DNA from: Streptomyces lichenis
GTDB taxonomy: Bacteria > Actinomycetota > Actinomycetes > Streptomycetales > Streptomycetaceae
Direction: 5' to 3'
Length of the DNA stretch: 64,000 nucleotides
Assembly (NCBI RefSeq): GCF_023218175.1
Contig: NZ_JALPTH010000003.1
Coordinates: 248,001 to 312,000, forward strand
This document shows, piece after piece, positions 24,691 through 34,300 of this stretch (the first letter of the stretch is position 1; the number at the start of each line of letters is the position of its first letter). The notes beneath the pieces were generated by a model. It was not told where the DNA came from and did no database searches. It was given only the letters and a program-made list of their open reading frames with translations. Position numbers and translations under genes: made by a program.

Positions 24691-25440
24691 TCAGCCGTTC
24701 GCGGCGACGGTCTTGGGGTCGACCACCTCGCCGGCCGGCGGCTGCTCGACCTGGACCTTGGCGTTGTAGTCGCTGAAGGTCGCCTCGCCGGGCTGCTTGC
24801 CGCCCTCGGTGACGGACTTGAGGATGTACGGCTCGCCCTCGGTGGCGACGTACATGGTCAGCTTCTCGCCGCCGCTCTTCTCCTTGGTGAGGACCAGCGC
24901 CTCCTTGCCGTCCACCTTGGTGGTCTCACCGCGCTTCATGCCCTTGCGCGCGGACTTGTCGCTGTCCATCGCGGCGATGACGGACTGCTTGTCGCACATG
25001 CCCTGGGTGGAGTTGTCGCCCGGCTGGCTCTTCACCCACTTGTCCTGGAGCTTTCCGATGACCTTGTCGGTACCGGGCTGCCCCTGGAGCGCGGTCTGCC
25101 AGAACTTCTCATTCCCCTTGATGAAGACGGTCTGATCGGTCTGCCGGACATCGGCCTTCGCCTGCTGCATGGACATCGTGCCCGTACAGTTGTCCTTCTC
25201 GTCCACCTGGAAATCCGTGGTGATGGTCTGCGGCGCACCCTGCGGCTTCGCGGTGCCCGCGATACGGACCGAGTTCGCGTCCCGGGTCGCCTTCACGGCC
25301 TTGGCCGCGATGTCGTCCGCGCTCTGCCCGGCGAACGGCTCGTCCGAGCCCTTGTCACCGCAACCGGCGAGCCCGGTGACCCCCACGCACACCAGGGCGG
25401 CGGTAAGGACGGCGTTCCTCTTCAGCGCATTCACAGCCAT
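24691..25440 (-). CDS. Lipoprotein, LppX/LolA-like fold suspected
   Basis: 249 residues. Lipoprotein signal with a good lipobox ([11 protein letters not shown], Cys at 27). The body has an alternating strand pattern: [20 protein letters not shown] at the N terminus, then repeated beta segments ([50 protein letters not shown]) as in LolA/LppX-like carriers of hydrophobic molecules in actinobacteria. Two cysteines (NCTG and MCDK) could pair. Stands alone with its own terminator. Specific ligand unknown. Confidence 0.82.
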   Translation of the reverse strand: MAVNALKRNAVLTAALVCVGVTGLAGCGDKGSDEPFAGQSADDIAAKAVKATRDANSVRIAGTAKPQGAPQTITTDFQVDEKDNCTGTMSMQQAKADVRQTDQTVFIKGNEKFWQTALQGQPGTDKVIGKLQDKWVKSQPGDNSTQGMCDKQSVIAAMDSDKSARKGMKRGETTKVDGKEALVLTKEKSGGEKLTMYVATEGEPYILKSVTEGGKQPGEATFSDYNAKVQVEQPPAGEVVDPKTVAANG

Positions 25441-25651
25441 GACATTCCCTCCCCGACGGAATTACTTCTTCCGCTCAGAATGATTCCCTGACTTCTATGG
25501 CGTCCCGATACCCGGGTTTCCGGGAAGGGAACGGGAAAGATCCGGACACGGAGGGGACGGGACACGGAGAATTCCAGACGCGTGACGGCGGCCGCCGTCA
25601 TGGCGACCGCCGTCGGAAGAAAAGGGAAGCTCTCGGGGAAGGCCGGTTCCG

Positions 25652-25906
25652 TCAGATGCGGCGGCGGGCCCGGTCGCGCAGGGCGGAGGCGCGGACGACC
25701 ACCGCGATGAAGAGCAGCGCGGAGGCCGCCGCCGCGTACACCCACGAGTCGGCGAAGCCCATCGCCGCGCCCAGCGCGCCGAGCAGGGCCCAGGCACCGA
25801 GGATCACGAACACACCGGTCCAGGCGATGTCCGAGACCCGACCGCGCAGTTGACCCCGCTGCACCGTCCCGCGCTCCAGGGGATCCATCGTCCCGTCAGC
25901 ATGCAT
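25652..25906 (-). CDS. Small two-helix membrane protein
   Basis: 84 residues. A polar 28-residue start is followed by two membrane helices (IAWTGVFVILGAWALLGALG and WVYAAAASALLFIAVVV) and a basic tail (RASALRDRARRRI) that would face the cytoplasm. ATG at 25906 has GGAGGG 8 bases upstream, better than the longer frame starting at 25978. No family recognised. Stands alone. Confidence 0.7.
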   Translation of the reverse strand: MHADGTMDPLERGTVQRGQLRGRVSDIAWTGVFVILGAWALLGALGAAMGFADSWVYAAAASALLFIAVVVRASALRDRARRRI

Positions 25907-26071
25907 GGGTACCACCCTCCAGTCCTGGACGCTCGACACGCTCGGGCGTGCCCGGCGGGTGCCGTTCCGGCCAACCACCGCCGCTCGCCCGCCCCTTGGG
26001 TCTCCGTATATCCCCGACGCCTCTTGCTACGCCTGCCGAGGACAGCGCTTCGCCGGCGCCGAAGGGGGCGA

Positions 26072-26337
26072 TCACGCCTTGCCGAAGGCGATCAGGGTGC
26101 CGTCGGCGGCCGGGGCGAGGAGCCGGCCCCGCGCCGTGGCGAGGCCGGGGACGCCGGCTTGGCCACGCTCCTGGCCGTCCGCCCGCCGGGGGCGGGGGAC
26201 ACCAGCGGTGTCCCCGCCACCGGAGCCGCCGCCCCGGCGTCCACCGCCGGCAGCGCCGCCGCCAGGGCGAGCGCGCACCCGGCCCCGCGCCGTGTACGCC
26301 GCGCCCCCGCGGCTCTTCCGGCCGTCGTCCCGCTCAT
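26072..26337 (-). pseudogene. Remnant of a secreted beta-propeller (PQQ-repeat-like) gene
   Basis: From an ATG at 26337 one frame gives a plausible signal peptide (basic start, then ALALAAALPAVDAGAAA). Another frame ends GLATARGRLLAPAADGTLIAFGKA before a TGA at 26072, the look of the last blade of a PQQ-like/quinoprotein repeat (small residue, Gly, strand, A-D-G-T-L-x-A-F). Start and end lie only 266 bases apart in different frames, so the middle of the gene is gone. Assignment from short similarity. Confidence 0.45.
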
Positions 26338-26553
26338 CGAGCCCCCTCAGGATGACCGCCGCGGCGGGCGCGTCGGCCGCCGGGCGCCGGTGGGCGCCGG
26401 GGGCACCGCGCCCGCCCGTCCGCACACCACTGAGCGCACACCACTGAGCGCACCGCCCGGGATGCGGGGACGCAGACGGCCCGGAGCAGGCCGGTCCGGC
26501 CCGATGCCACCGTGGCGAATGGCCGGAAACATGCGATGCGGGTGTGTCAGGCG
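26338..26553. other. Non-coding spacer with 14-bp tandem duplication
   Basis: Together with 25907-26071 and the pseudogene between, about 650 bases here lack an intact gene. CGCACACCACTGAG occurs twice in tandem at 26421-26448. No promoter, terminator or RNA gene was recognised. It is the junction between the accessory island and the resumed polymer cluster (rfbC). Confidence 0.6.
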
Positions 26554-27249
26554 TTACGCGACGGGGGTCTGTTCCACGACAGGGGTCTGGGCCGGGTTCC
26601 TGGGCGCCACCACGTTGTCCGGGCGCTCGGCGTCCACCGGGGCCGCCGCCCCCGCCCCGGCCCGCAGCCTCTCGTACCAGGCCGTGCACGCCTCGTACGA
26701 GGGGAGCAGCCCGGCCGCCTCCGCCTCGGCCAGGGACGGCGCGGCGGCGTCCTTGTCGGAGAGCAGCGGCGGCAGGTCGGCGGGCCAGTCGATGCCGAGG
26801 TCCGGGTCGAGCGGGTGGACGCCGTGCTCGCGGGCCGGGGCGTAGCCGCGGGAGCAGAGGTAGACCACGGTGGCGTCGTCGGTGAGGGCCAGGAAGCCGT
26901 GGCCCAGGCCCTCGGCGAGGTGGACCGCGCGGTGGTCGCGGTCGTCCAGGCGGACCGCCTCCCAGGCGCGGTAGGTGGGCGAGCCGGTGCGCAGGTCCAC
27001 GATCACGTCGAGCACGGCCCCGCGGACACAGGTCACGTACTTGGCCTGGCCGGGCGGGACGTCGGCGAAGTGGATGCCGCGCAGGGTGCCCCGGGCGGAG
27101 ACCGAGCAGTTGGCCTGGGCGAGGTCGAGCCCGTGCCCGGCCGCCTCGCGCAGTTCGGGGGCGCGGAACCACTCGTGGAAGCTGCCGCGTGGATCGGTGA
27201 AGACCCGGGGCTCCATGATCCACGCGCCCTCGATGCCCAGTTCCCGCAT
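26554..27249 (-). CDS. rfbC: dTDP-4-dehydrorhamnose 3,5-epimerase
   Basis: 231 residues. Third enzyme of dTDP-L-rhamnose synthesis. Cupin fold with the family's RGTLRGIHF block near residue 54 (catalytic His in GIHF), KYVTCVRGAVLDVIVDLR near 70, and the LAEGLGHGFLAL stretch near 115. The last 40 residues are an Ala/Pro-rich tail not needed for the fold. ATG at 27249 follows the TetR gene's stop by 97 bases. It supplies the step missing between rfbB and rfbD, which sit 16 kb away at 9.9-11.8 kb, so the rhamnose genes are split by the accessory island. Confidence 0.95.
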   Translation of the reverse strand: MRELGIEGAWIMEPRVFTDPRGSFHEWFRAPELREAAGHGLDLAQANCSVSARGTLRGIHFADVPPGQAKYVTCVRGAVLDVIVDLRTGSPTYRAWEAVRLDDRDHRAVHLAEGLGHGFLALTDDATVVYLCSRGYAPAREHGVHPLDPDLGIDWPADLPPLLSDKDAAAPSLAEAEAAGLLPSYEACTAWYERLRAGAGAAAPVDAERPDNVVAPRNPAQTPVVEQTPVA

Positions 27250-27346
27250 GATGCGTCCACCGCCTTCTCCGTACCGTTCCGGTCGGGGGGCACAACCGGG
27301 GAGCGGGCGGGGCGTCACCCGGGGTGGGGCCGATCGGGTGGCGCGG

Positions 27347-27982
27347 TTACGCCGTGAGGGCGGCGACCGCCGAGCGGGCGAGGTCGTCCAGATAACCGGC
27401 CGGGGCGGAGGTGCGGACCACCACCAGCCGCCAGTACAGCGGGCCGAGGACCAGGTCCAGCACCCGGTCCGGGTCGGCGTCCGCCGGGAGTTCGCCGCGC
27501 TCCACCGCGGCACGCACGATCCGGGCGGCCACGCCCCGGCGGCCGTCCAGCAGGACCGCCCGGACGGTGTCGGCGATCTCGGGGTGGCGGGCGGCCTCCA
27601 CCAGCAGGTCCGGCACCACCTGGGAGGCCAGCGGGTGGCGCAGGGCGTGCGCGGCGACCTCCAGGACGGCGCGGACGTCCCCGTGGAGCGAACCGGTGTC
27701 CGGGACCGGCATGCCCTCGGCGGCGACGGCGGTGATCAGGTCCAGGACGAGGGCCAGCTTGGACTTCCAGCGCCGGTAGACGGCGGTCTTGCCGACACCC
27801 GCGCGGCGGGCGATGCCCTCGATGGACATCCGGGCGAAGCCCACGGCGGCCAGTTCCTCGAAGACGGCCGCGCGGATCGCCTCGGTGACGTCCTGGCGGA
27901 GCACCGCCGCCCCGGCGGGGGCCCGGCGGGGAGCGGGGCGGTCACCAGGGGCCGAGGGGGCCGGGGCGGGGTCGGTGGTCAT
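27347..27982 (-). CDS. TetR-family transcriptional regulator
   Basis: 211 residues. N-terminal Pro/Ala leader of 28, then the TetR DNA-binding domain: VTEAIRAAVFEELAAVGFAR, MSIEGIARRAGVGKTAVYRRW, KSKLALVLDL. The C-terminal TetR_C domain ends RLVVVRTSAPAGYLDDLARS. Divergent from the ABC-2 permease; the shared space holds two copies of a similar palindrome (28029-28040 and 28085-28096), the nearer one 47 bases from its own start. It therefore probably represses itself and the exporter operon. Confidence 0.92.
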   Translation of the reverse strand: MTTDPAPAPSAPGDRPAPRRAPAGAAVLRQDVTEAIRAAVFEELAAVGFARMSIEGIARRAGVGKTAVYRRWKSKLALVLDLITAVAAEGMPVPDTGSLHGDVRAVLEVAAHALRHPLASQVVPDLLVEAARHPEIADTVRAVLLDGRRGVAARIVRAAVERGELPADADPDRVLDLVLGPLYWRLVVVRTSAPAGYLDDLARSAVAALTA

Positions 27983-28028
27983 GGCGGCGATCCTACGCGG
28001 CGAGGGCCGGCCGCGCCCGTGACGACGA

Positions 28029-28040
28029 AACGGTTCCGTT
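28029..28040. promoter_or_regulatory. Putative TetR operator, site 1
   Basis: AACGGTTCCGTT is a perfect 12-bp palindrome, preceded by ACGA. It lies 47 bases upstream of the TetR start. A near-identical site preceded by the same ACGA is 56 bases further on beside the permease start, suggesting one TetR dimer site per promoter. Confidence 0.68.
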
Positions 28041-28084
28041 GCGACGCGGGGCGGAAACGGCGTACAGTCCGGGCGTGACGACGA

Positions 28085-28096
28085 GACGGTCCCGTC
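28085..28096. promoter_or_regulatory. Putative TetR operator, site 2
   Basis: GACGGTCCCGTC is a perfect 12-bp palindrome preceded by ACGA, matching site 1 at 9 of 12 positions. It lies 49 bases upstream of the permease GTG start, in position to repress the exporter operon. Confidence 0.68.
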
Positions 28097-28144
28097 CCGT
28101 CCTGCCGTCGCCCCCTGCCTCCTGCCCGAGAGAGGACGGCCGCC

Positions 28145-29077
28145 GTGTCCGCACCGGCCCTGACTCCCCCATCGCCGCCCGTCACCATCCCGCCGCCGGC
28201 CGAACCCGCCACGGATCTGCGGGCCCTCGCACTGCGCCATGGGCTCACCGTCAGCGGCGCCCGCCCGCCCCTCCCCCGCTACCTCCGGCAGCTGTGGGCG
28301 CGGCGCCACTTCATCACCGCCTTCGCCACCGCCAAGCTCACCGCGCAGTACAGCCAGGCCCGGCTCGGGCAGCTCTGGCAGCTCGCGAATCCGCTGCTCA
28401 ACGCGGCCGTCTACTACCTGATCTTCGGCGTGCTGATGGACACCCGGCACGGTGTCGCCGACTTCGTGCCCTTCCTGGTCACCGGCGTCTTCGTCTGGTC
28501 GTTCACCGCCGGGACGATCACCGCCGGCACCCGGGCGATCAGCGGCAACCTGGGCTTGGTCCGGGCGCTGCACTTCCCCCGGGCGAGCCTGCCGCTGGCC
28601 CTCGCCCTCCAGCAGCTCCAGCAGCTGGGGTTCTCGCTGGCCGCCCTGGCGGTGATCCTGCTGGGCTGCGGGACTACCCCGGGGCCGTCCTGGCTGCTGG
28701 CGGTTCCCGCGCTCGCGCTCCAGGCGCTGTTCAGCACGGGCGTGGCGATGGCGATGGCCCGGCTGGCCGCCCGTACCCCCGATCTGGCGCAGCTGGTGCC
28801 GTTCGCCCTGCGGACCTGGATGTACGCCTCGGGGGTGATGTGGAGCGTGAAGCACGTGGTGGCCGAGGGGCACATCCCGCACCTGGCGGGGCTGGCCCTG
28901 GAGCTCAACCCGGCGGCCGTCTACATCGACCTGGTCCGCTTCGCGCTCATCGACAGCTTCACCTCCGCCCAGCTCCCGCCGCATGTCTGGGCGGTCGCGG
29001 CCGGGTGGGCGGTGCTGGCGGCGGTGGGCGGCTTCGTCTGGTTCTGGCGCGCGGAGGAGGTGTACGGCCGTGGCTGA
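28145..29077 (+). CDS. ABC-2 type polysaccharide/teichoic acid export permease (TagG-like)
   Basis: 310 residues. After a Pro-rich cytoplasmic start of 45 comes the ABC-2 permease domain: HFITAFATAKLTAQYSQARLGQLW (the amphipathic entry motif of polysaccharide exporters), then six membrane helices (PLLNAAVYYLIFGVLM, FVPFLVTGVFVWSF, SLAALAVILLGC, LLAVPALALQALFSTG, LVPFALRTWMYASGVMW, HVWAVAAGWAVLAAVGGFVWF). GTG at 28145 has GAGAGGA 9 bases upstream. It overlaps the ATPase gene by 8 bases. Together they should flip or export the undecaprenyl-linked polymer made by the cluster. Confidence 0.92.
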   Translation: MSAPALTPPSPPVTIPPPAEPATDLRALALRHGLTVSGARPPLPRYLRQLWARRHFITAFATAKLTAQYSQARLGQLWQLANPLLNAAVYYLIFGVLMDTRHGVADFVPFLVTGVFVWSFTAGTITAGTRAISGNLGLVRALHFPRASLPLALALQQLQQLGFSLAALAVILLGCGTTPGPSWLLAVPALALQALFSTGVAMAMARLAARTPDLAQLVPFALRTWMYASGVMWSVKHVVAEGHIPHLAGLALELNPAAVYIDLVRFALIDSFTSAQLPPHVWAVAAGWAVLAAVGGFVWFWRAEEVYGRG

Positions 29078-29864
29078 CGCCTCCTCCGGCGAGCGGGTGC
29101 CGACCGTGGTGGTGGACGGGGTCCATGTCCGCTACACCGTGCAGGGCGGCGCCACCGGCCGGCGCGGTGCCGGGGCCGGGGCCGCCCTCGCTCGGATGGT
29201 GTCGCGGGGACGCGGGGCCGCCGCGCCCCGGTCCCGTACCGTGCACGCCGTCAAGGGGGTGAGCTTCGCCGCGTACGAGGGCGAGGCCATCGGGCTCGTC
29301 GGCACCAACGGCTCCGGGAAGTCCACCCTGCTCCGGGCCATCGCCGGGCTCCAGCCGCCCACCGAGGGCCGGGTCCACACCCGGGGCCAGCCGGCCCTCC
29401 TCGGGGTGAACGCCGCCCTGATGGGCGATCTCACCGGCGAGCGGAACGTGATCCTCGGCGGTCTGGCGATGGGCATGTCCCGGCGGGAGATCCGCGAGCG
29501 GTACGCCGGGATCGTGGAGTTCTCCGGCATCGACGAGAAGGGCGACTTCGCCTCGCTGCCGATGCGCACCTACTCCTCCGGCATGGGCGCCCGGCTGCGC
29601 TTCTCGATCGCCGCCGCCAAGTCCCACGAGGTGCTGCTGATCGACGAGGCGCTGGCCACCGGGGACGCCCGCTTCCAGCGGCGCAGCCAGCAGCGGATCG
29701 CCGAGCTGCGCGCCGAGGCCGGGACGGTGTTCCTGGTCAGCCATGGCAACGCCGCCATCCGGCGCAGCTGCGACCGGGTGCTCTGGCTGGAGGCGGGACG
29801 GCTGCGGATGGACGGACCGGTGGACGAGGTGATGGACGCCTACGAGGCGCACACCGGCGCCTGA
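29070..29864 (+). CDS. ABC exporter ATPase (TagH-like)
   Basis: 264 residues. ATP-binding subunit for the permease just upstream. Walker A GTNGSGKSTLL near 78, signature YSSGMGARLRF near 168, Walker B EVLLIDEALATGD near 187 and the switch histidine in FLVSHG near 220. The ALLGVNAALMGDLTG and RNVILGGLAMGMSRREI stretches are specific to teichoic-acid/O-antigen-type exporters. GTG at 29070 has GGAGGAGG 9 bases upstream inside the permease end. It lacks the long C-terminal polymer-binding domain of larger homologues. Confidence 0.93.
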   Translation: MADASSGERVPTVVVDGVHVRYTVQGGATGRRGAGAGAALARMVSRGRGAAAPRSRTVHAVKGVSFAAYEGEAIGLVGTNGSGKSTLLRAIAGLQPPTEGRVHTRGQPALLGVNAALMGDLTGERNVILGGLAMGMSRREIRERYAGIVEFSGIDEKGDFASLPMRTYSSGMGARLRFSIAAAKSHEVLLIDEALATGDARFQRRSQQRIAELRAEAGTVFLVSHGNAAIRRSCDRVLWLEAGRLRMDGPVDEVMDAYEAHTGA

Positions 29865-29932
29865 CCGCCGATGGAGCCGGACGGGGGTGCACAAAAGGCG
29901 CAAAAAGGTCGGATCGGGTTAGCTTTCGGCTG

Positions 29933-31321
29933 ATGGCTACCAACAGTGCAGAACAGGATCCCGAGCGCACGGACCCCGGGCCCGCGGACGACGAGGGCGC
30001 CCCTCCGGAGCTCCAGCCGGGCGCGGCCGGCACGCGCGTCTTCCGCCGTACCCGCCGCCGCGACGCCGACGACCGGCCGGTGGCCGAGCACACCGACCGC
30101 GGCAAACGGGTGCCGCCGCGCCGGGCGCCGCTGTTCAGCGACCACACGTCCGTACTGCCGCTGGCCGTGGTCTGGCTGCTCACCCGCGGGCTGATGATCG
30201 TGCTGCTGCTCCGGGACAACCTGGGCATCGGCGGGGTGTCCCGCGAGGTCTACGCGCTCTACCAGCACTGGTACCAGCTGCTGGCCGACCGGACCTTCCC
30301 GCCCGGGGACGTCACCTGGCAGTACCCGCCGGGCGCCGGGCTGGTGATCCTGGCGCCGGGCGCGGCGCCGCAGCTGCTCACCTACTTCCAGGCGTTCGTC
30401 GCCCTCGCCCTGCTGGCCGACGCCGCCATCGCGTTCGCCCTGGTGCGGCGGGGCGGCAGCGGGGCGTGGCTCTGGGTGGGCGGCCTGCCGCTGCTGCTGC
30501 ACCTGCCGCTGGCCCGCTACGACCTGTTCCCCACCGCCCTGGCGGTCTTCGGGCTGCTGGCGCTGCTGTCCGGGCGGACCCGGCTCGGCGGGGCGCTGGC
30601 CGGTCTGGGCGCGATGGTGAAGCTGTGGCCGCTGCTGATCCTGGCCGGGCTGCCGCGCGGCCGCCCCTCGCGGCGCGGCTGGTCCTCGGCCCTGCTGGCG
30701 GCGGGCGCGCTGCTCGCCGTGCTGGTCTGGGGCTACGCGCATGTGGGCGACTTCGCCGAGCAGCAGGGCGGCCGGGGGCTCCAGATCGAGTCGCTGGGCG
30801 GCAGCGCGCTGGCGCTGGCGGGGCTGGCGGGCTGGTGGCACGGGGAGGTCCGCTACCGCTATGGCGCGTTCGAGCTGGCCGGCCCGTACACCGGCAGCGC
30901 GGCGCAGCTGGCGCTGGCCCTCTCGGCGGTGGCGCTGGGCTGGCTGCTGCTGTGGCGGTGGCGGTCCTGGGCGTGGAGCCCGGCCACCCCGGCGGACGCG
31001 GCGCTGACCGCGGTGCTGCTGTTCACGGTGACCAGCCGGGTGATCAGCCCGCAGTACCTGGTGTGGCTGCTGGCGCTGGCGGCGGTCTGCCTGACCTGCC
31101 GGGACAGTGTGATGCGGCGGCCGGCGCTGCTGATGGTGCCGGCGGCGGCGCTCACCTCGCTGGGGTATCCGATCTTCTACGAGGACGTGATCGCGCTCGG
31201 CCCGCTGGGCACCATGGCGGTGGCGCTGCGCAACGCGGTGCTGCTGGCGGCGGCGCTGCTGGCCTGCCGCCGGCTCTGGCTCCAGACCGTGCCGGGCCCG
31301 CCCTCCCTCAAGGGGCTGTAG
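29933..31321 (+). CDS. GT-C (GT87/DUF2029-like) membrane glycosyltransferase
   Basis: 462 residues. A disordered charged start of 75, then about nine membrane helices with a large first outer loop containing YQHWYQLLADRTFPPGDVTWQ, as in polyprenol-phosphate-sugar transferases; LARYDLFPTALA and GLGAMVKLWPLL are typical GT87 stretches. ATG at 29933 has no ribosome site, but TAGCTT lies 8 bases before it, so a leaderless transcript is likely. It has its own promoter region after the exporter genes and ends at a strong hairpin. Probably glycosylates the exported polymer on the outer face. Confidence 0.86.
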   Translation: MATNSAEQDPERTDPGPADDEGAPPELQPGAAGTRVFRRTRRRDADDRPVAEHTDRGKRVPPRRAPLFSDHTSVLPLAVVWLLTRGLMIVLLLRDNLGIGGVSREVYALYQHWYQLLADRTFPPGDVTWQYPPGAGLVILAPGAAPQLLTYFQAFVALALLADAAIAFALVRRGGSGAWLWVGGLPLLLHLPLARYDLFPTALAVFGLLALLSGRTRLGGALAGLGAMVKLWPLLILAGLPRGRPSRRGWSSALLAAGALLAVLVWGYAHVGDFAEQQGGRGLQIESLGGSALALAGLAGWWHGEVRYRYGAFELAGPYTGSAAQLALALSAVALGWLLLWRWRSWAWSPATPADAALTAVLLFTVTSRVISPQYLVWLLALAAVCLTCRDSVMRRPALLMVPAAALTSLGYPIFYEDVIALGPLGTMAVALRNAVLLAAALLACRRLWLQTVPGPPSLKGL

Positions 31322-31340
31322 GCGGTCCAGGGATACGCGG

Positions 31341-31374
31341 GGAGGGCGCCCCCGGCCATCAGGGGGCGCCCTCC
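31341..31374. terminator. Bidirectional hairpin terminator, perfect 13-bp stem
   Basis: GGAGGGCGCCCCC, an 8-base loop, and the exact complement GGGGGCGCCCTCC, followed by TCGTTTT. Lies between the convergent GT-C gene (stop 31321) and the glutamate dehydrogenase gene (stop 31392), so it can end both transcripts. Confidence 0.85.
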
Positions 31375-31391
31375 TCGTTTTCCGCGAGCCG

Positions 31392-34300
31392 TCAGACGTG
31401 GGTCCGCAGCAGGGTGCGCATGGTGCGCATGGCCACCGAGAGGTTCGCCAGGTCGAAGGTGTCCGAGCCCTGGATCTCCTCCAGGGTGGAGCGGGCCCGG
31501 CCCAGGATGGCGGCGTTCTTCTTCTCCCAGGCGTCGAACCGCTCCTCCGGGGTGGAGGTGCCGTTTCCGGCGGCCAGCACCTCGGCGGTGAGGGCCGCGT
31601 GGGCGGCGTAGAGGTCCTCGCGGATGGAGGCGCGGGCCATGGACTGCCAGCGGTCGGAGCGCGGCAGCTCGATGATCCGGTCCATCAGCTGGGTGATGGA
31701 GAGCCGGTCGGCGAGGTCGTAGTAGACCTCGGCGACGGCCATCGGGTCCTTGCCGGTGCGGTCGGCGATGGCCACGATGTCCAGCGTCGGGAACGCGGAG
31801 GAGAACCCGGCCACCCGCAGCGCCAGCTCCTCGGGGACGCCCGCGCCGGTCAGCTCGGCCACGATCCCCTCGTACCAGTCCAGGTCGGCGCCGCGCAGCA
31901 GCTGCGGGAGCTTGGCCCACACCTGCTCGACGCGCTCGGCGAAGAAGGAGATGGTCTCGGCGAGCTGGAGCGGCTGCGGGCGGTTGCCGAGCAGCCAGCG
32001 GGTGCCGCGCTCGATGAGCCGGCGCGAGTGCAGCCGGATGCGGGTCTGCACCTCGGCGTCCACCCGGTTGTCCAGGCCCTCGACGGCGTCCCAGACCTCG
32101 CCGAGGCCGAAGATCAGCCGGGCGGCGGTGTGGGCGCGGACGATCTCCTCGATGGAGGCGCCGGTCTCCTCGCGCAGCCGGTGCAGGAAGGTCGAGCCAC
32201 CGGTGTTGACGGTGTCGTTGACCAGCACCGTGGTGATGATCTCCCGGCGCAGCGCGTGGGCGTCGATCTGGGCGGCGAACTCCTCGCGCAGCTTGCTCGG
32301 GAAGTAAGCGTGGAGCAGCTGCGTCAGATACGGGTCGTCGGGCAGCTCGGTGTGGATCAGCTCCTCGGCGACGGTGATCTTGGTGTACGCGAGGAGGACG
32401 GCCAGCTCGGGCTGGCTGAGGCCCTTGCCGCCGTTGAGCAGTTCGCGGATCTGCCGGTCGTTGGGCAGGAACTCCAGGGCCCGGTCGAGCCTGCCCTCGC
32501 GGCCCAGGCGGCGCATGAACCGCTGGTGGGCGTGGAGCAGGGAGGCGGACTGGCGGACGCCGTTGGCGAGCGCGGTGTTCTGCGCGTAGTTGTTGCGCAG
32601 GACCAGCGAGCCGACCTCGTCGGTCATCTCGGCCAGGATCCTGTTGCGCTGCTTGACGGTCATGTCGCCGTCCGTGACGAGCGCGTTGAGCAGGATCTTG
32701 ATGTTCACCTCGTGGTCGGAGGTGTCCACGCCGGCGCTGTTGTCGATGGCGTCGGTGTTGACCCGGCCACCGGTGCGGGCGAACTCGATCCGGCCGAGCT
32801 GGGTGAGGCCCAGGTTGCCGCCCTCGCCGACGACCTTGACCCGCAGCTCCTCGCCGTCGACCCGGATGGCGTCGTTGGCCTTGTCGCCGACGTCGGCGTG
32901 CGACTCGCTCGCGGCCTTGACGTACGTGCCGATGCCGCCGTTCCACAGCAGGTCGACCGGGGCGGAGAGGATGGCCCGCATCAGGTCGGCCGGGGTCATC
33001 TTGGTGACGCCGTCCGCGATGCCGAGGGCTTCGCGGATGTGGGCGTTGACCGGGATGGACTTGGCGGTACGGGGGTGGATGCCGCCGCCCGGGGAGAGCA
33101 GCCCGGCGTCGTAGTCGGCCCAGGAGCTGCGGGGCAGCTCGAACAGCCGGCGCCGCTCGGCGTAGGAGGTGGCGGCGTCGGGGGTGGGGTCGATGAAGAT
33201 GTGCCGGTGGTCGAAGGCGGCGACCAGGCGGATGTGCTCGCTGAGCAGCATGCCGTTGCCGAAGACATCGCCGGACATGTCGCCGACGCCGACGACGGTG
33301 AAGTCCTCGCTCTGGGTGTCGTGGCCCAGCTCGCGGAAGTGCCGCTTGACCGACTCCCAGGCGCCGCGGGCGGTGATGCCCATGCCCTTGTGGTCGTAGC
33401 CGGCCGAGCCGCCGGAGGCGAAGGCGTCGCCCAGCCAGAAGCCGTAGGCGGTGGCGACCTCGTTGGCGATGTCGGAGAAGGTGGCGGTGCCCTTGTCGGC
33501 GGCGACGACCAGGTAGGTGTCGTCCTCGTCGTGGCGGACCACGTCGGCCGGGGGCACGACCTCGCCGGCCACCAGGTTGTCGGTGATGTCCAGCAGCGCC
33601 GAGATGAAGGTCTTGTAGCTGGCGACGCCCTCGGCCAGCCAGGCGTCCCGGTCGGCGGCCGGGTCGGGCAGCTGCTTGGCGACGAAGCCGCCCTTGGCGC
33701 CGACCGGCACGATGACGGTGTTCTTCACCATCTGCGCCTTGACCAGGCCGAGGATCTCGGTACGGAAGTCCTCACGCCGGTCGGACCAGCGCAGACCGCC
33801 GCGGGCGACCTTGCCGAAGCGCAGGTGGACGCCCTCGACGCGCGGGGAGTACACCCAGATCTCGAACGCCGGGCGGGGCGCCGGGAGGTCCGGGATGGCC
33901 TGCGGGTCGAACTTCATCGAGACATAGGCGTGCGGCCGGCCGTCCTGCGCCTTCTGGAAGAAGTTGGTGCGCAGGGTGGCCTTGATGACGGTGAGGAAGG
34001 AACGCAGGATGCGGTCCTCGTCCAGCGAGGCGACCTGGTCCAGGGCCCCGTCCAGCTCCTCCAGGAGGCCGTCGGTCAGCTCGGTGCCGGCGCTCTGCCG
34101 GCCCGGGGACATCCGGGCCTCGAAGAGGGAGACCAGCAGCCGGGTGGTGTGGACGTTGTGGCGGAGGGTGTCCTCCATGTAGTCCTGGCTGAAGGTGGAG
34201 CCGGCCTGCCGCAGGTACTTGGCGTAGGCGCGCAGCACCATGGCCTGCCGCCAGTTCAGCCCGGCGGCCAGCACCAGCTGGTTGAAGCCGTCGTTCTCGG

